Positions 1 through 9,281 of a DNA stretch of 64,000 bases are shown here, in pieces; within the stretch, counting starts at the first letter, position 1; the number at the start of each line of letters is the position of its first letter. This DNA comes from Burkholderia cepacia (GTDB lineage Bacteria; Pseudomonadota; Gammaproteobacteria; Burkholderiales; Burkholderiaceae), in the NCBI RefSeq assembly GCF_001039005.1, contig NZ_LDWR01000011.1, positions 186,001 to 250,000 of the forward strand, given 5' to 3'. The notes beneath the pieces are model-generated. The model made no database searches. It was not told where the DNA came from and worked only from the letters and a program-made list of their open reading frames with translations. Both the position numbers and the translations under genes were made by a program.

Positions 1-202
1 CGACATGCAGGCGGTTCTGCAGCGGCAAGCGCGCCTTGCGCAGGCCGCCGAGCACCTGCGCCAGCGCCTCGGCGGGCCGGCCCTCGTGTGCGACGGCGGC
101 GTGCGGCGGGCCCGCGCGCCGCGCACGCCAGCCGTGGCACGTCCACACGCGAAGCGTGTCGGCGTCGAGCACCGCGACGACGTCATTCCACGGCGATCGC
201 AC
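1..202 (-). CDS. Start of a gene downstream of the GspE-like ATPase (partial, unrecognised)
   Basis: Only the first 67 codons are present; the gene continues past base 1. I chose the GTG at 200-202 because AGGAGG lies six bases upstream (complement of 209-214) and the reading frame stays open with a protein-like composition. The start overlaps the last 20 bases of the GspE-like gene, so the two are translationally linked. The visible N-terminus contains the stretch DVVAVLDADTLRVW. Position in a pseudopilus cluster would suit a PilM/GspL-like assembly protein, but I see no diagnostic motif and do not claim it. Confidence 0.6.
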   Translation of the reverse strand, partial: MRSPWNDVVAVLDADTLRVWTCHGWRARRAGPPHAAVAHEGRPAEALAQVLGGLRKARLPLQNRLHV

Positions 203-1817
203 GCTGCACCTCCTGGAACGTCGTCAGCCGTGCGCGAATCGCCGCGAGCCCCGCGTCGCGCATCGACTGATAGTCGGCGTGATCCGCGAGCGCTTGCGCA
301 CGCTTCTCGATCGAGCGCTCGAGCAACGCGGCCTTCATCGCCGCGTCGAGCGTCAGCACTTCCGCGAGCCCGATCCGGCCGTGATAGCCGGTGCCGCGGC
401 ACGTGTCGCAGCCCGGGCCGGGCGTGACCGCGCGCTTCAGTTCGTCGAGCGCCGCGTCGCGCAGGTCGGCGCCGTCCGTTGCCGCGCCGCCGCAACGCGC
501 GCAGATTCGCCGCACCAGCCGCTGCGACACGACGCCGTTCAACGCTTCGAGAAACGTCGACGGTTCGACCCCCATGTAGATGAAGCGGTCGATCACGCTG
601 AACCCGTCGTTCGCGTGCACGGTCGACAGCACGCGGTGGCCGGTGAGCGCCGATTGCACGGCGATCGACGCGGTTTCCTCGTCGCGAATCTCGCCGACCA
701 TCACCGTGTCCGGGTCGTGTCGCAGGATCGAGCGCAGCCCGCGCGCGAACGTGAGCCCCTTGCGCTCGTTGACCGGAATCTGCAGCACGCCCTTCAGCTC
801 GTATTCGACCGGGTCCTCGATCGTGATGATCTTGTCGTCGCCGGTGTTGACCTCCGACAGCACCGCGTACAGCGTCGTCGACTTGCCGCTGCCGGTCGGC
901 CCGGTCACGAGCATCAGCCCGTACGGCCGATGCGCGAGCGCACGCACCCGCCGCGCCGTCTGCGCGTCGAAGCCGAGCACGTCGAGGCTCACGCTGTCGC
1001 CGCGCTGCGACTTGTCGAGCACGCGCATCACCGCGTTCTCGCCGTAGGTGCCGGGAATGATCGACACGCGGAAATCGATCTCGCGGCCCTGCATCACGAC
1101 CTTGAAACGGCCGTCCTGCGGCACGCGCTTTTCCGCGATGTCGAGCGTGGCCAGCACCTTGAGACGCGACAGCGTCTGCGCGGCCGCCTCGAGCCCCGGA
1201 ATGTGACGGATCGACTGCAGCACACCGTCGATCCGGTAGCGGATCGACAGGCCGTCCGGCACCGCTTCGAGATGGATATCGCTGGCGCGGCTCTGCAGCG
1301 CGTCGTAAAGCGTCGTGTTGACGAGCCGGATGATCGGGCTTTCGTCCTTCGCGATGCTCGCCAGCGAGATCGACTCGATCGCCTGCGCGAGCGAGTCACC
1401 CTGCGTATCGATCGTCACGTCGTCCATCGGCCGCTCGCTCGACTCGATGTCGCCGAGCAACCGCTCGACTTCGCCCGGCACGCTCATGGCCAGTTCGACC
1501 GGCCGCGCGCCGAAGCGCGCGAGCAGCTCGTCGCGCACGTGGCGCGCGAACGGATCGGCAACGACCATGCACGGCGCGCCGTCGAGCTCGACCGGCAGCA
1601 CGCGCCAGGTCAGCGCGTCGTGCAGCGGCAGCAGGTCGAAACGCGTCGGCGCCGCGCGCAGCGCGTCCGCGTCGAGCGCGCCGACGCCGAGGCAGGCCGC
1701 CACTTCCGCGAGCCGCGTCGCATCCGCGCCGAGCAGGCCGTCGACGTACTGCGCGAAACCGACGCCCGATGCTTCCCATTCCGACTGCCAGCGTTGAACG
1801 ATGTGTTCCGTTTTCAT
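183..1817 (-). CDS. GspE/PilB-like secretion or pilus assembly ATPase
   Basis: Cytoplasmic hexameric ATPase that powers pseudopilus or type IV pilus assembly. The 544-residue protein has an N-terminal region of about 150 residues, then the T2SSE ATPase core: Walker A GPTGSGKST at about 306-314, Asp box with IITIEDPVEYEL, Walker B-type VMVGEIRDEETA, and a His box STVHAND. A C-terminal zinc-binding CxxC pair (CARC, later CDTC) is kept, as in GspE and PilB. Start has AGGAG eight bases upstream. It is followed by an overlapping gene and preceded by gspF-, transglycosylase- and gspG-like genes. The full T2SS gene set (secretin, GspC, GspH-N) is not in this stretch, so whether it serves a T2SS or a type IV pilus is inference. 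Confidence 0.9.
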   Translation of the reverse strand: MKTEHIVQRWQSEWEASGVGFAQYVDGLLGADATRLAEVAACLGVGALDADALRAAPTRFDLLPLHDALTWRVLPVELDGAPCMVVADPFARHVRDELLARFGARPVELAMSVPGEVERLLGDIESSERPMDDVTIDTQGDSLAQAIESISLASIAKDESPIIRLVNTTLYDALQSRASDIHLEAVPDGLSIRYRIDGVLQSIRHIPGLEAAAQTLSRLKVLATLDIAEKRVPQDGRFKVVMQGREIDFRVSIIPGTYGENAVMRVLDKSQRGDSVSLDVLGFDAQTARRVRALAHRPYGLMLVTGPTGSGKSTTLYAVLSEVNTGDDKIITIEDPVEYELKGVLQIPVNERKGLTFARGLRSILRHDPDTVMVGEIRDEETASIAVQSALTGHRVLSTVHANDGFSVIDRFIYMGVEPSTFLEALNGVVSQRLVRRICARCGGAATDGADLRDAALDELKRAVTPGPGCDTCRGTGYHGRIGLAEVLTLDAAMKAALLERSIEKRAQALADHADYQSMRDAGLAAIRARLTTFQEVQRAIAVE

Positions 1818-1871
1818 TGAGTTTTCTCCTGTTGGACAGCGGGATCGCGAACGCCTTGCCGGCCTGATTCG

Positions 1872-3056
1872 CTATCCGACGCTGCCGGCCAATTCGAAGA
1901 TCGGCATGTAGAGCAGCAGGACCACCGCGCCGACCGTCGCGCCCACCGCGAGCATCAGCACCGGTTCGAACACCTTGCTGAGCATCTCGATCGCGCGGTC
2001 GAGCGCACCGTCGTGAAACTGCGCGATGTGCTCGCACATCCCGCCGAGGTCGCCGCTCTGTTCGCCGACCCGCAACAGCCGCTCGGCGACCGACGTGGTC
2101 AGTTCGTGCGCGGCCAGCACGGCCGCGACCGGCCGCCCTGCGCGCATGTCGGTCAGCGCCGCCGCGAGGCGCGCGCGAAAATGCTCGGGCAGCACCTTGC
2201 CGGACAGATCGAGCGCGACGATCGCCGGCGTACCACCCGCGATCAGTAGTCCGACAGTCCGGTAGAACCGCGTGAGCGCGAATAGCGCGCAGATATCGCG
2301 CACTTTCGGCGCGCGCCACGTCAGGCGCTGCGCGGCACGCTTGACGGCTGCCGAGCGGATCGCCAGCACCGCGCCGGCGAACGACGCCACGACCGCGAAC
2401 CCGACCGCCATCCCGTTCTCCCGCAGCAGGGTCGCCCACCAGAGCATTGCCTGGGCCGTCGCCGGCAGTGTCGCGAGCGACTCGAACACCACCGCGAAGC
2501 GTGGAATGACGAAAAACGCCATGAACAGCAGGATCGCAACGCCGACGCCGATCACGACGGCCGGATAGATCAGCGCGCCGGTGACGCGCTTGCGAACCTG
2601 TTCGATCCGCACTTCGTACTGCTGATAGCGCTTCAGGACGACCGGCAACTGGCCGCTGCCCTCCGACGATTCGATCGTCGCGACGAGCAGCGGCGGAAAA
2701 ATGGCCGGCTGCTGCGCGAGCGCCTTCGACAACGGCTGCCCCTCGACCATCACCGCGAGAATCCGGTCGATCACGTGTTTCGCGTCCTTGCCCGAATCCG
2801 CCTTGTCACGCAACGCTTCGAGCGCCTCCATCAACACGAGGCCCGCGTCGAGCAACGTCGACAGTTCCTGCAGGAACAGCGTCAGCGCGAACTTCGCTGC
2901 GCGCCGGCGGCGTCCGATGCGGGTATCGCGCCGTACCTCGAGCACGACCCCACCCTGCTCCGCGATGCGCGCGCGCGCTTCCGGCTCGCTCGCGGCCTCG
3001 ACCGTCTGCTGCGTGACCTTGCCGCCGGCGAGCACGCTTACCCGAAATGCGTCCAT
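1872..3056 (-). CDS. GspF/PilC-like inner-membrane platform protein
   Basis: Polytopic inner-membrane protein that couples the assembly ATPase to the growing pseudopilus. At 394 residues it has the normal family length: a short N-terminal region, then two T2SSF repeats, each ending in hydrophobic segments (around AVVIGVGVAILLFMAFFV and near the C-terminus MLAVGATVGAVVLLLYMPIF). A longer frame exists upstream, but I chose the ATG at 3054-3056 because translation MDAFRVSVLAGGK matches the usual GspF start and it begins two bases after the stop of the transglycosylase gene. Lies between the GspE-like and transglycosylase genes in one minus-strand operon. Confidence 0.9.
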   Translation of the reverse strand: MDAFRVSVLAGGKVTQQTVEAASEPEARARIAEQGGVVLEVRRDTRIGRRRRAAKFALTLFLQELSTLLDAGLVLMEALEALRDKADSGKDAKHVIDRILAVMVEGQPLSKALAQQPAIFPPLLVATIESSEGSGQLPVVLKRYQQYEVRIEQVRKRVTGALIYPAVVIGVGVAILLFMAFFVIPRFAVVFESLATLPATAQAMLWWATLLRENGMAVGFAVVASFAGAVLAIRSAAVKRAAQRLTWRAPKVRDICALFALTRFYRTVGLLIAGGTPAIVALDLSGKVLPEHFRARLAAALTDMRAGRPVAAVLAAHELTTSVAERLLRVGEQSGDLGGMCEHIAQFHDGALDRAIEMLSKVFEPVLMLAVGATVGAVVLLLYMPIFELAGSVG

Positions 3057-3058
3057 CG

Positions 3059-3571
3059 CTACCTCCGCCATTCGTCGAGCATCGCGAGGCTCGCGTCGCG
3101 ATCGCTCGTCAGCTCGTGGTACTCGCGCCACACCTTGGTCGCATACGCCTTGCGGGCGGGTTCGCGCTTCGGCGAGGATCCGGCGTTGTATGCGCCGACC
3201 GCGTTCCACGTGTAGCCGTGCCGCTCGATGAATCCGGCGAGAATCGATGCGCCGGTGTCGATCGACGTACACGGCTCGTCGATCAACCGCTTGCGCGTCA
3301 CGCCGACCTTCACGAGACGCGGCAGGTGCGAGCTGTTGATCTGCATCAGCCCGATGTCGTAGGTGCCGTTCCGGTTCCAGTTCATCGCGCGCGGATTCAG
3401 CGCGGATTCCACCGTCGCGATCGCGGCGAGCAACAGCGGATCGATGCCGTGCCGTTCCCCCGCTTTCGTGAAGCAGTCCTTGGCCGCGGCGCCGGATACG
3501 CAGGTGGCGAACAACGCCACCGCCGCGATCCAGCGACGCACGCCCTTACATGCCGTAGACGAGGTCAGCAT
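3059..3571 (-). CDS. Lytic transglycosylase (IagB/VirB1-like) of the secretion cluster
   Basis: Periplasmic peptidoglycan-cleaving enzyme that probably opens the wall for the apparatus. The 170-residue product has a signal peptide (hydrophobic WIAAVALFATCVSGAAA ending about residue 30). The SLT domain follows: ATVESALNP with catalytic Glu at about 55, GLMQINSSH, and GAYNAG, the three hallmark motifs. The start ATG lies inside the end of the gspG-like gene (26-base overlap in another frame), so the two are translationally coupled. The stop is two bases from the gspF-like start. Presence of such an enzyme inside a gspEFG group is known for some type III/IV and pilus systems; the partner assignment is inferred from position. 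Confidence 0.85.
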   Translation of the reverse strand: MLTSSTACKGVRRWIAAVALFATCVSGAAAKDCFTKAGERHGIDPLLLAAIATVESALNPRAMNWNRNGTYDIGLMQINSSHLPRLVKVGVTRKRLIDEPCTSIDTGASILAGFIERHGYTWNAVGAYNAGSSPKREPARKAYATKVWREYHELTSDRDASLAMLDEWRR

Positions 3572-3986
3572 CGATGCCACTCCCGCCGACACGACCGTCC
3601 CGCCCGAGCGACACGATCTCGGCCTCGCCATCGCGGCTCGGCACGTTCCATTGGTACGCACGGCCCCAGCCGTCCTTCGGCACGGCCTTCGCGAGATACG
3701 GGCCGTTCCAGCCGTCGGCGCCTTGCGGCTGCGCGACCAGTGCGTCGAGCCCTTCGTCGGCCGTCGGATAACGGCCCGTGTCGAGCCGGTATTGCGTGGC
3801 TGCATCGCCCAGCGTCTTCATCTGCGCTTCCGTCGACTTGACCTTGGCCTTGTCGACCTGCGAGAACAGCTTCGGACCGACATAGCCAGCCAGCAGCGCG
3901 ATGATCAGCAGCACGACCAGCAGTTCCAGCAGCGTGAAGCCCTGCTGGCCGCGTCGCGTCGTCCAGCTCCGATTGTTCGGTTTCAT
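3546..3986 (-). CDS. GspG-like major pseudopilin
   Basis: Prepilin-type protein of 146 residues. The N-terminus has a short basic leader, then the class III cleavage site after Gly16 followed by FTLLELLVVLLIIALLAG, with Glu at mature position 5. The C-terminal part has the GspG pattern: YRLDTGRYPT, EGLDALV, GPYLAKAVPKDGWGRAYQW. Start chosen at the ATG at 3984-3986 with GAGGG eight bases upstream; the longer open frame upstream is not needed. It is the first gene of the minus-strand cluster. The 271 bases upstream (3987-4257) hold its promoter region and the terminator of gbpA. Confidence 0.92.
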   Translation of the reverse strand: MKPNNRSWTTRRGQQGFTLLELLVVLLIIALLAGYVGPKLFSQVDKAKVKSTEAQMKTLGDAATQYRLDTGRYPTADEGLDALVAQPQGADGWNGPYLAKAVPKDGWGRAYQWNVPSRDGEAEIVSLGRDGRVGGSGIDADLVYGM

Positions 3987-4204
3987 GTCGTTTGCCCTCT
4001 GTAGAGATCCCGGCGCGACGTCGCGGCCGGGGGCCGTCGTGTTGCAGACGGCGGGTGAGCCAGGCGCTTTCGGGAATGCGAGTTCGATTGATGGAAAGCG
4101 CCGATCGATGAAGTCATTTTCCCGGGGGCAGGAACATGTCTCCATCTTCATCAAGGAAATCTCAAAGACCGTTTCAATCTGCCCGTTCGCATCCGTGGCA
4201 AATG

Positions 4205-4238
4205 AAAGAGCCGCGCGCATCGCTGCACGCGGCTCGCT
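4205..4238 (-). terminator. Terminator-like hairpin after gbpA
   Basis: Perfect eight-base arms GAGCCGCG (4208-4215) and CGCGGCTC (4228-4235) with a 12-base loop. Read on the minus strand the hairpin comes about 20 bases after the gbpA stop and is followed by TTTCATTT. It would separate gbpA from the pseudopilin cluster. Confidence 0.6.
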
Positions 4239-4257
4239 TCATCTCCTCGTCAGATCG

Positions 4258-5718
4258 TTACTTGCTGCAGGCGCCCAGGTCCTTCCACACCTTGCCGGTG
4301 TGGTCGGCGCCGGTCGATGCCGGATTGCCCGGAACCTCGTCCTGGGTCCACCAGCGCGCTTCGTACGTGCGGCCGTTGTGCTGCACCTTCGCGCCGCCCG
4401 TGTAGGCCGTGCCCTGCTTCCATTCGGCCTGGCACTGCGCGCCTTCGCCGCCGCCCGACTCGCCGGTCAGCTTGAACGTGGTGGTTTCCTGCTTCAGCGT
4501 GCCGCCTTCGATCTGCGACGTCGCCACGGCCGTGTGATTGCCCGCCTTCGCGTTCGCGATGTCGACGTTCACGTCGCCTTGCATGCGCATCGTCGCGGAC
4601 TTCGAACCGACCAGCGAGTTCGACGCGTCGTACACCTTGACGGTGACGTTCGTGTCCTTCGCGTGGTTGAACTTCAGGAAGAACTTCGCGGTCGCCTTGC
4701 CGTTCTGGATCTTGAACTCGCCGTTGTTCGAAATGCTGAAGCCTTCGTCGATGCCGCCTTCCGGCTGGTGATCGATGGTCGTCTCGGTGCGCACGATGCC
4801 GCTGGTGTTCTTCGAGAACACGTCGTTCTTGCCGAGTGCCGGCTCGACACGGCCGTCGCGCTCGACGCCGGCGATCAGGTTCGCTGCCTGCGTGCGGTTG
4901 ATTTCCTTCGCGAGCAGCATCGGCCACATGTTGCGTTCGCCCTGCTGCGCGGAGCCGATCGTCACGGTGGTCTTCATCGACGGCACTTCGCCGCCCGACT
5001 TGAACACGCGATTCGAAACCTTGTCGCCGACCTTCAGGTCCATCGTCGGCGCGATGCTGCCGACGTTCGACCAGTTCGGCTTGCCCGGATCGGTGCCGCC
5101 GTCGTCACCGGTAATGTTGAGGTCGGCCACGTTGTAGAACATGCCGGCCGTGTCGCCGACGTGCCAGGTCGTCAGCATCACGTGATGGCCCTTCTTGTCC
5201 GACGGAATCGTGCAGTTGTGCGGGCCGATCTCGTCGGCTTTCTTCATCCCGCCGTCGACCGCGCAGAACGGCGTCAGGTCGAACTGCTCGCGCGTGAGCT
5301 TCGCGTTCGGGTTCCAGCCCTGCTTCGTCAGGTAGTACTTGAATTCCTTCGTCACGTGCGGCGCGGTGAAGGTCCACTTGAACTGCTGCGCGCCCGGCTT
5401 GATGTCGTTGATCTTCCAGCGATCGACGGCCTGCTCGTTGAGCTCGCTGAACTGCGTCACGCCGCCGCTTGCGATCTCGCCATCCGGCGCGCCGGCTGCC
5501 GGGAAGCCCTGCTTGCCTTCGACGCTTTGCGGTTCATAGGTCACCGAACCGCAGTTGAAGTTTTCGATCTTGCCCGACTTCGAGCTGCACAGCAGGTTGC
5601 GCGACGGCGGCTCCGACAGGTAGCCGTGCGCAAATGCGGCTTGCGCGAAAAACATCGATGCGCAGGCAACGAGCGGCGACAGGGTGAAAAGCGTCTTTTT
5701 CGCTGTTCGAGTTCTCAT
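4258..5718 (-). CDS. gbpA: GbpA-type lytic polysaccharide monooxygenase (AA10), chitin-binding
   Basis: Secreted copper enzyme that cleaves chitin oxidatively and binds N-acetylglucosamine. The 486-residue precursor has a signal peptide ending in AQAAFA at residue 30, so the mature protein begins with His31, the copper-brace histidine that AA10 enzymes require at position 1. HGYLSEPPSR is the family N-terminus. Domain order: AA10 (about 31-215), a GbpA domain-2-like region, a linker, and a C-terminal CBM5/12-type chitin-binding module with aromatic WKQGTAYTGGAKVQHNGRTY and ARWWTQ. Divergent from the chitinase across 297 bases, pointing to joint control by chitin. Start ATG chosen at the signal peptide; the longer upstream frame lacks one. 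AA10 proteins of this type are usual T2SS cargo. Confidence 0.93.
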   Translation of the reverse strand: MRTRTAKKTLFTLSPLVACASMFFAQAAFAHGYLSEPPSRNLLCSSKSGKIENFNCGSVTYEPQSVEGKQGFPAAGAPDGEIASGGVTQFSELNEQAVDRWKINDIKPGAQQFKWTFTAPHVTKEFKYYLTKQGWNPNAKLTREQFDLTPFCAVDGGMKKADEIGPHNCTIPSDKKGHHVMLTTWHVGDTAGMFYNVADLNITGDDGGTDPGKPNWSNVGSIAPTMDLKVGDKVSNRVFKSGGEVPSMKTTVTIGSAQQGERNMWPMLLAKEINRTQAANLIAGVERDGRVEPALGKNDVFSKNTSGIVRTETTIDHQPEGGIDEGFSISNNGEFKIQNGKATAKFFLKFNHAKDTNVTVKVYDASNSLVGSKSATMRMQGDVNVDIANAKAGNHTAVATSQIEGGTLKQETTTFKLTGESGGGEGAQCQAEWKQGTAYTGGAKVQHNGRTYEARWWTQDEVPGNPASTGADHTGKVWKDLGACSK

Positions 5719-6015
5719 CTGATTCCGTTGGTTGAAAGTTGAGTGGGAGTTGCTTCGATCGACGAATCGCGAACGATCGCCGGACAGTGCGTGACGCGTG
5801 CTTGACTGACGAAACGCGGAGTGCAGTATCGACAGGCACGGTGCATCGGCGAATCTTCCTGAACGATCTCTCAACGATGCGTCGCGCGCCGCGCCGGCCA
5901 CCCGCTTTCCGGTGCGTGGATCGCATTGAGATTGCATTCAGATTCGTTGCCGCCGTCCGGCCCATGAAAAAGAATGGCCTCGCTTTCCCGGCACTCTTCT
6001 TCAACACAAGGATGG
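5719..6015. promoter_or_regulatory. Divergent promoter region of gbpA and the chitinase
   Basis: 297 bases between two oppositely directed chitin-utilisation genes, so both promoters must lie here. A TTGACT at about 5801 and a pair of CGATCG hexamers (about 5757 and 5774) are visible, but no convincing promoter pair or operator stands out by eye. Confidence 0.4.
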
Positions 6016-8868
6016 ATGGCTATCAAATTGAAATCGAATAAACCGACTCCCGGCATCTTGGTTCGACGCCGCTCGCTGCATCGCGCGCACTTCGCCTATG
6101 CAGCGCTCGCGGCGGCCAGCGCACTGAGCTTCGCGAACGCCGCGTTCGCCGCGCCCGGCACGCCGAGCCTGAAGCAGTACGAAATTACGTCGCAACCGCA
6201 CGGCTTCGTCGAGATCGACATGCAGAAGGCCGGTGTCGCGCCGTACAAGGACATCGTCAAGCTGAACAAGAAGGTCGACGTGCCGCTGCCGTTCGACATC
6301 TGGAGCAACGGCACCGCCGTGAAGGCAGTCGCGGTGGTGGACGGCGTCGTCGACCCCGCTTCCGAGGTCCGGATGACGCCCGGCGGCACGCAAAGCGGCC
6401 AGGTGGTCGCGAACGTGAAGACACCCGGTGTGAAGAAGATGCAGGTACGCGTCATCGACGCCAACGGCGCGGCGACCGACAGCGCGCCGCTCGACGTGAT
6501 GGTGTTCGATACGATTCCCGAACTCGCGGACAACCTGCCGAACAACGCGAGCAAGAACCACAAGCCGTATGCGAACACGTCCGGCTCGGTGGTCGGCACC
6601 TACTTCGCCACCTGGTCGATCTACGACCGCAAGTTCAACGTCGACAACGTGCCGGTCGAGAACCTCACGCACATGCTGTACGGCTTCATTCCGATCTGCG
6701 GCGGCGCGGACGTGAACGCATCGCTCGCGAAGGACCTGCCGGGTTCGTTCAACACGCTGCTGCAGAGTTGCAAGGGCCTGCCCGACTACAGCGTCGCGAT
6801 CCACGACACCTATGGCGAGATGGCCAAGGCATTGCCGGGCCAGACGGCGAACTCGAAGCTCAAGGGCGTGCTCGGCCAGATGATGGCTGCGAAAAAGCGC
6901 AATCCCGACCTGAAGATCCTGCCGTCGATCGGCGGCTGGACGCTGTCCGATCCGTTCTTCCAGATGCACGATCCGGCCAAGCGCAAGGTGTTCGTCGATT
7001 CGACCGAGCAGCTGCTGCGCACGTGGAAGTTCTTCGACGGTGTCGACATCGACTGGGAGTTCCCCGGCGGCAAGGGCGTGAACCCGTCCCTCGGCGATCC
7101 GGTGAAGGACGGCCCGCTGTACGTGACGCTGATGAAGGAGCTGCGGCAGATGCTCGACAAGCTGTCGCGGGAAACCGGCCGGACCTACGAGCTGACGTCG
7201 GCAATCGGCGCCGGCAAGGACAAGATCGACGTGGTGAACTACAAGGAAGCCACGAAATACATGGACTACATCTTCGACATGACGTACGACTACTACGGTG
7301 CGTTCAGTCTGACGGAGCTGGGTCATCAGACCGCGCTGCACGCGCCGGACTGGAAGCCGGACACCGCATATACGACGGACAACTCGATCCGGGCGCTGCT
7401 CGCGCAGGGCGTCGATCCGAAGAAGCTCGTCGTCGGCGCGGCGGCCTATGCGCGCGGCTGGAACGGCGTGCACGGTTATGCCGACGGCAATCCGTTCACC
7501 GGCACCGCGACGGGGCCGCACAAGGGCCAGTGGGAACCGGGCATCCTCGACTACAAGAAGCTCAAGGCCGAGATGATCGGGCCGAACAACGCCGGTATCA
7601 ACGGCTACGAATATCACTACGACCAGACGGCCGAAGCGCCCTACGTATTCAACAAGAGCACCGGCGAACTCCTCACCTTCGACGACGAACGTTCGGTTCT
7701 CGCGAAGGGCGACTATGTGCGCGCGCATCAGCTGGGCGGCCTGTTCTCGTGGGAAATCGATGCGGACGACGGCGACATCCTGAACGCGATGCACAAGGGC
7801 CTCGGCCACGGCGACGAAGGCGGCGGCGGTGCCGAAAACCATCCGCCGGTCGCGAACGCCGGCGCCGACATGACGGTCACCGGGCCGCGAACGGTCACGC
7901 TCGACGCGTCGAAGTCGCGCGATCCGGACGGCGACAAACTGAGCTTCAAGTGGGAACAGGTCGGCGGCGATCCGCTGAAGCTCGCCGATGCGACGAGCGC
8001 GAAGGCACGCGTCGATGTTCCGTCCGTCAAGCAGGACACGAAGTACACGTTCCGCGTGACGGTCACCGATCCGGCGGGCCTGAAGGATACGGCGCAAGTC
8101 GTCGTGACCGCGCAGGCCGATGCCACGGTCGAACCGCCGCCCGAGGAGAATCGACCGCCGGTCGCGCAGCTCGGCGGCCCGGCAACGGCGGAAGCCGGTC
8201 AGGCCGTGACGCTGTCGGCCGAGAAGTCGACGGACCCGGACGGCGACACGCTGACCTACAAGTGGGGCGTGCCGAGCGGCATCGATGCGAAGCCGGCCGG
8301 TGCGACGCTGAGCTTCACCGCGCCCGAACTCGCCAAGGACCAGTCGTTCGTTTTCTCGGTCACGGTGAGCGATGGCAAGCTGTCGAGTACCGCCCGGCAC
8401 ACCGTCCTCGTGAAGGCGAAGGATACGGGCGGCGGCGAAGGCGGCGGTGGCGGCCAGTACCCGGCGTACAAGGCCGGAACGCAATACAACGCCGGCGACG
8501 TCGTGTCGAACCTCGGCAAGCTGTACCAGTGCAAGCCGTTCCCGTACAGCGGCTGGTGCTCCGGCGCGCCGAGCGCGTACGAACCGGGCAAGGGTTTCGC
8601 GTGGAACGATGCGTGGACGCTCTACGGTGATGACGAAGGCGGCAACGGCGGCGGTGGCGGCGGTGAAGGCGGTGGCGAAGGCGGCGGCGATCACCCGCAG
8701 TACAAGGAAGGGACGAAGTACAACGACGGCGACATCGTCTCCAACCACGGCAAGCTGTACCGCTGCAAGCCATTCCCGTACACCAACTGGTGCTCGATGG
8801 CGGCGTGGGCATACGAACCGGGCAAGGGCTCCGCGTGGGATCAGGCCTGGGAGGAATACAAGCAGTAA
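6016..8868 (+). CDS. Secreted GH18 chitinase with Ig-like domains and two chitin-binding modules
   Basis: Extracellular endochitinase. The precursor of about 950 residues has a long signal region (basic start, then AYAALAAASALSFANAAFA). The glycoside hydrolase 18 domain carries SIGGWTLS and the catalytic DGVDIDWEF at 341-349, with Glu348 as the acid. Later come YDYYGAF and a C-terminal barrel strand GGLFSWEIDADDGD. Two PKD/Ig-like domains follow (starting NHPPVANAGAD and ENRPPVAQLGG). Two related modules of about 55 residues end the protein, each with YNxGDxVSNxGKLYxCKPFPY and AYEPGKG, separated by poly-Gly linkers. The start at 6016 has AAGGA only three bases upstream; an in-frame ATG at 5974 is the alternative. 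The PKD and chitin-binding calls are by pattern, not profile search. Confidence 0.92.
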   Translation: MAIKLKSNKPTPGILVRRRSLHRAHFAYAALAAASALSFANAAFAAPGTPSLKQYEITSQPHGFVEIDMQKAGVAPYKDIVKLNKKVDVPLPFDIWSNGTAVKAVAVVDGVVDPASEVRMTPGGTQSGQVVANVKTPGVKKMQVRVIDANGAATDSAPLDVMVFDTIPELADNLPNNASKNHKPYANTSGSVVGTYFATWSIYDRKFNVDNVPVENLTHMLYGFIPICGGADVNASLAKDLPGSFNTLLQSCKGLPDYSVAIHDTYGEMAKALPGQTANSKLKGVLGQMMAAKKRNPDLKILPSIGGWTLSDPFFQMHDPAKRKVFVDSTEQLLRTWKFFDGVDIDWEFPGGKGVNPSLGDPVKDGPLYVTLMKELRQMLDKLSRETGRTYELTSAIGAGKDKIDVVNYKEATKYMDYIFDMTYDYYGAFSLTELGHQTALHAPDWKPDTAYTTDNSIRALLAQGVDPKKLVVGAAAYARGWNGVHGYADGNPFTGTATGPHKGQWEPGILDYKKLKAEMIGPNNAGINGYEYHYDQTAEAPYVFNKSTGELLTFDDERSVLAKGDYVRAHQLGGLFSWEIDADDGDILNAMHKGLGHGDEGGGGAENHPPVANAGADMTVTGPRTVTLDASKSRDPDGDKLSFKWEQVGGDPLKLADATSAKARVDVPSVKQDTKYTFRVTVTDPAGLKDTAQVVVTAQADATVEPPPEENRPPVAQLGGPATAEAGQAVTLSAEKSTDPDGDTLTYKWGVPSGIDAKPAGATLSFTAPELAKDQSFVFSVTVSDGKLSSTARHTVLVKAKDTGGGEGGGGGQYPAYKAGTQYNAGDVVSNLGKLYQCKPFPYSGWCSGAPSAYEPGKGFAWNDAWTLYGDDEGGNGGGGGGEGGGEGGGDHPQYKEGTKYNDGDIVSNHGKLYRCKPFPYTNWCSMAAWAYEPGKGSAWDQAWEEYKQ

Positions 8869-8965
8869 GCAACGGCATAGGCCTGGTCCGGCCGACGGCG
8901 CCATCGCGGCGCCGCGACCGACGTGAAACCCGCGTCTCGCGGCGCCCAACGGCTGATGCCGGTCT

Positions 8966-8996
8966 CGCCCTCGCCTCGTGCGAGGGCGTTTTCGTT
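8966..8996 (+). terminator. Rho-independent terminator after the chitinase
   Basis: Eight-base arms CGCCCTCG (8966-8973) and CGAGGGCG (8981-8988), seven-base loop, followed by TTTTCGTTT. It lies about 100 bases past the chitinase stop. The rest of 8869-9281 shows no gene that I can support. Confidence 0.7.
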
Positions 8997-9281
8997 TCCG
9001 GTACTGGACGCCACGATCGCAGGTACGTCGGTCGCGCGTTTCGCGCGAGTGCAGGCTGGGCCGGGCCAGCGGCCGCCAACGTGCCGACCTGCGATCGAAG
9101 CACGATTGCTGCGCGTCATCGGGCTCCACGCACTGCCGCCGACCGCGGACCGCCATCAGCGCGATCGCAATCGTTCGCGGCAACAGCACCTACACGATGC
9201 AACCGCTTGCTCCGTGCGCGTTTCGACGCACGATCCGGCTTCGGCGTCCATCGTGACGTGGCATGCGTGACACACGAATGC

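Noticed and set aside
36-1820. 594-codon plus-strand frame opposite the GspE-like ATPase
   Set aside because: Arg/His/Ala-rich translation with no motifs, antisense to a gene with full ATPase motifs. It is a by-product of high GC.
183-3986. Naming the cluster as the general secretory T2SS (gspEFG)
   Set aside because: The transglycosylase insert and absence of secretin and other gsp genes in view do not match the usual gsp operon, so gene symbols were withheld.
5822-5850. Sigma-54 promoter before the chitinase (GGCACGGTGC stretch)
   Set aside because: The GG and GC elements are not at the required spacing.
6001-9189. 1062-codon minus-strand frame opposite the chitinase
   Set aside because: No domain or start signal, composition typical of antisense frames, whereas the plus strand has GH18 and chitin-binding motifs.
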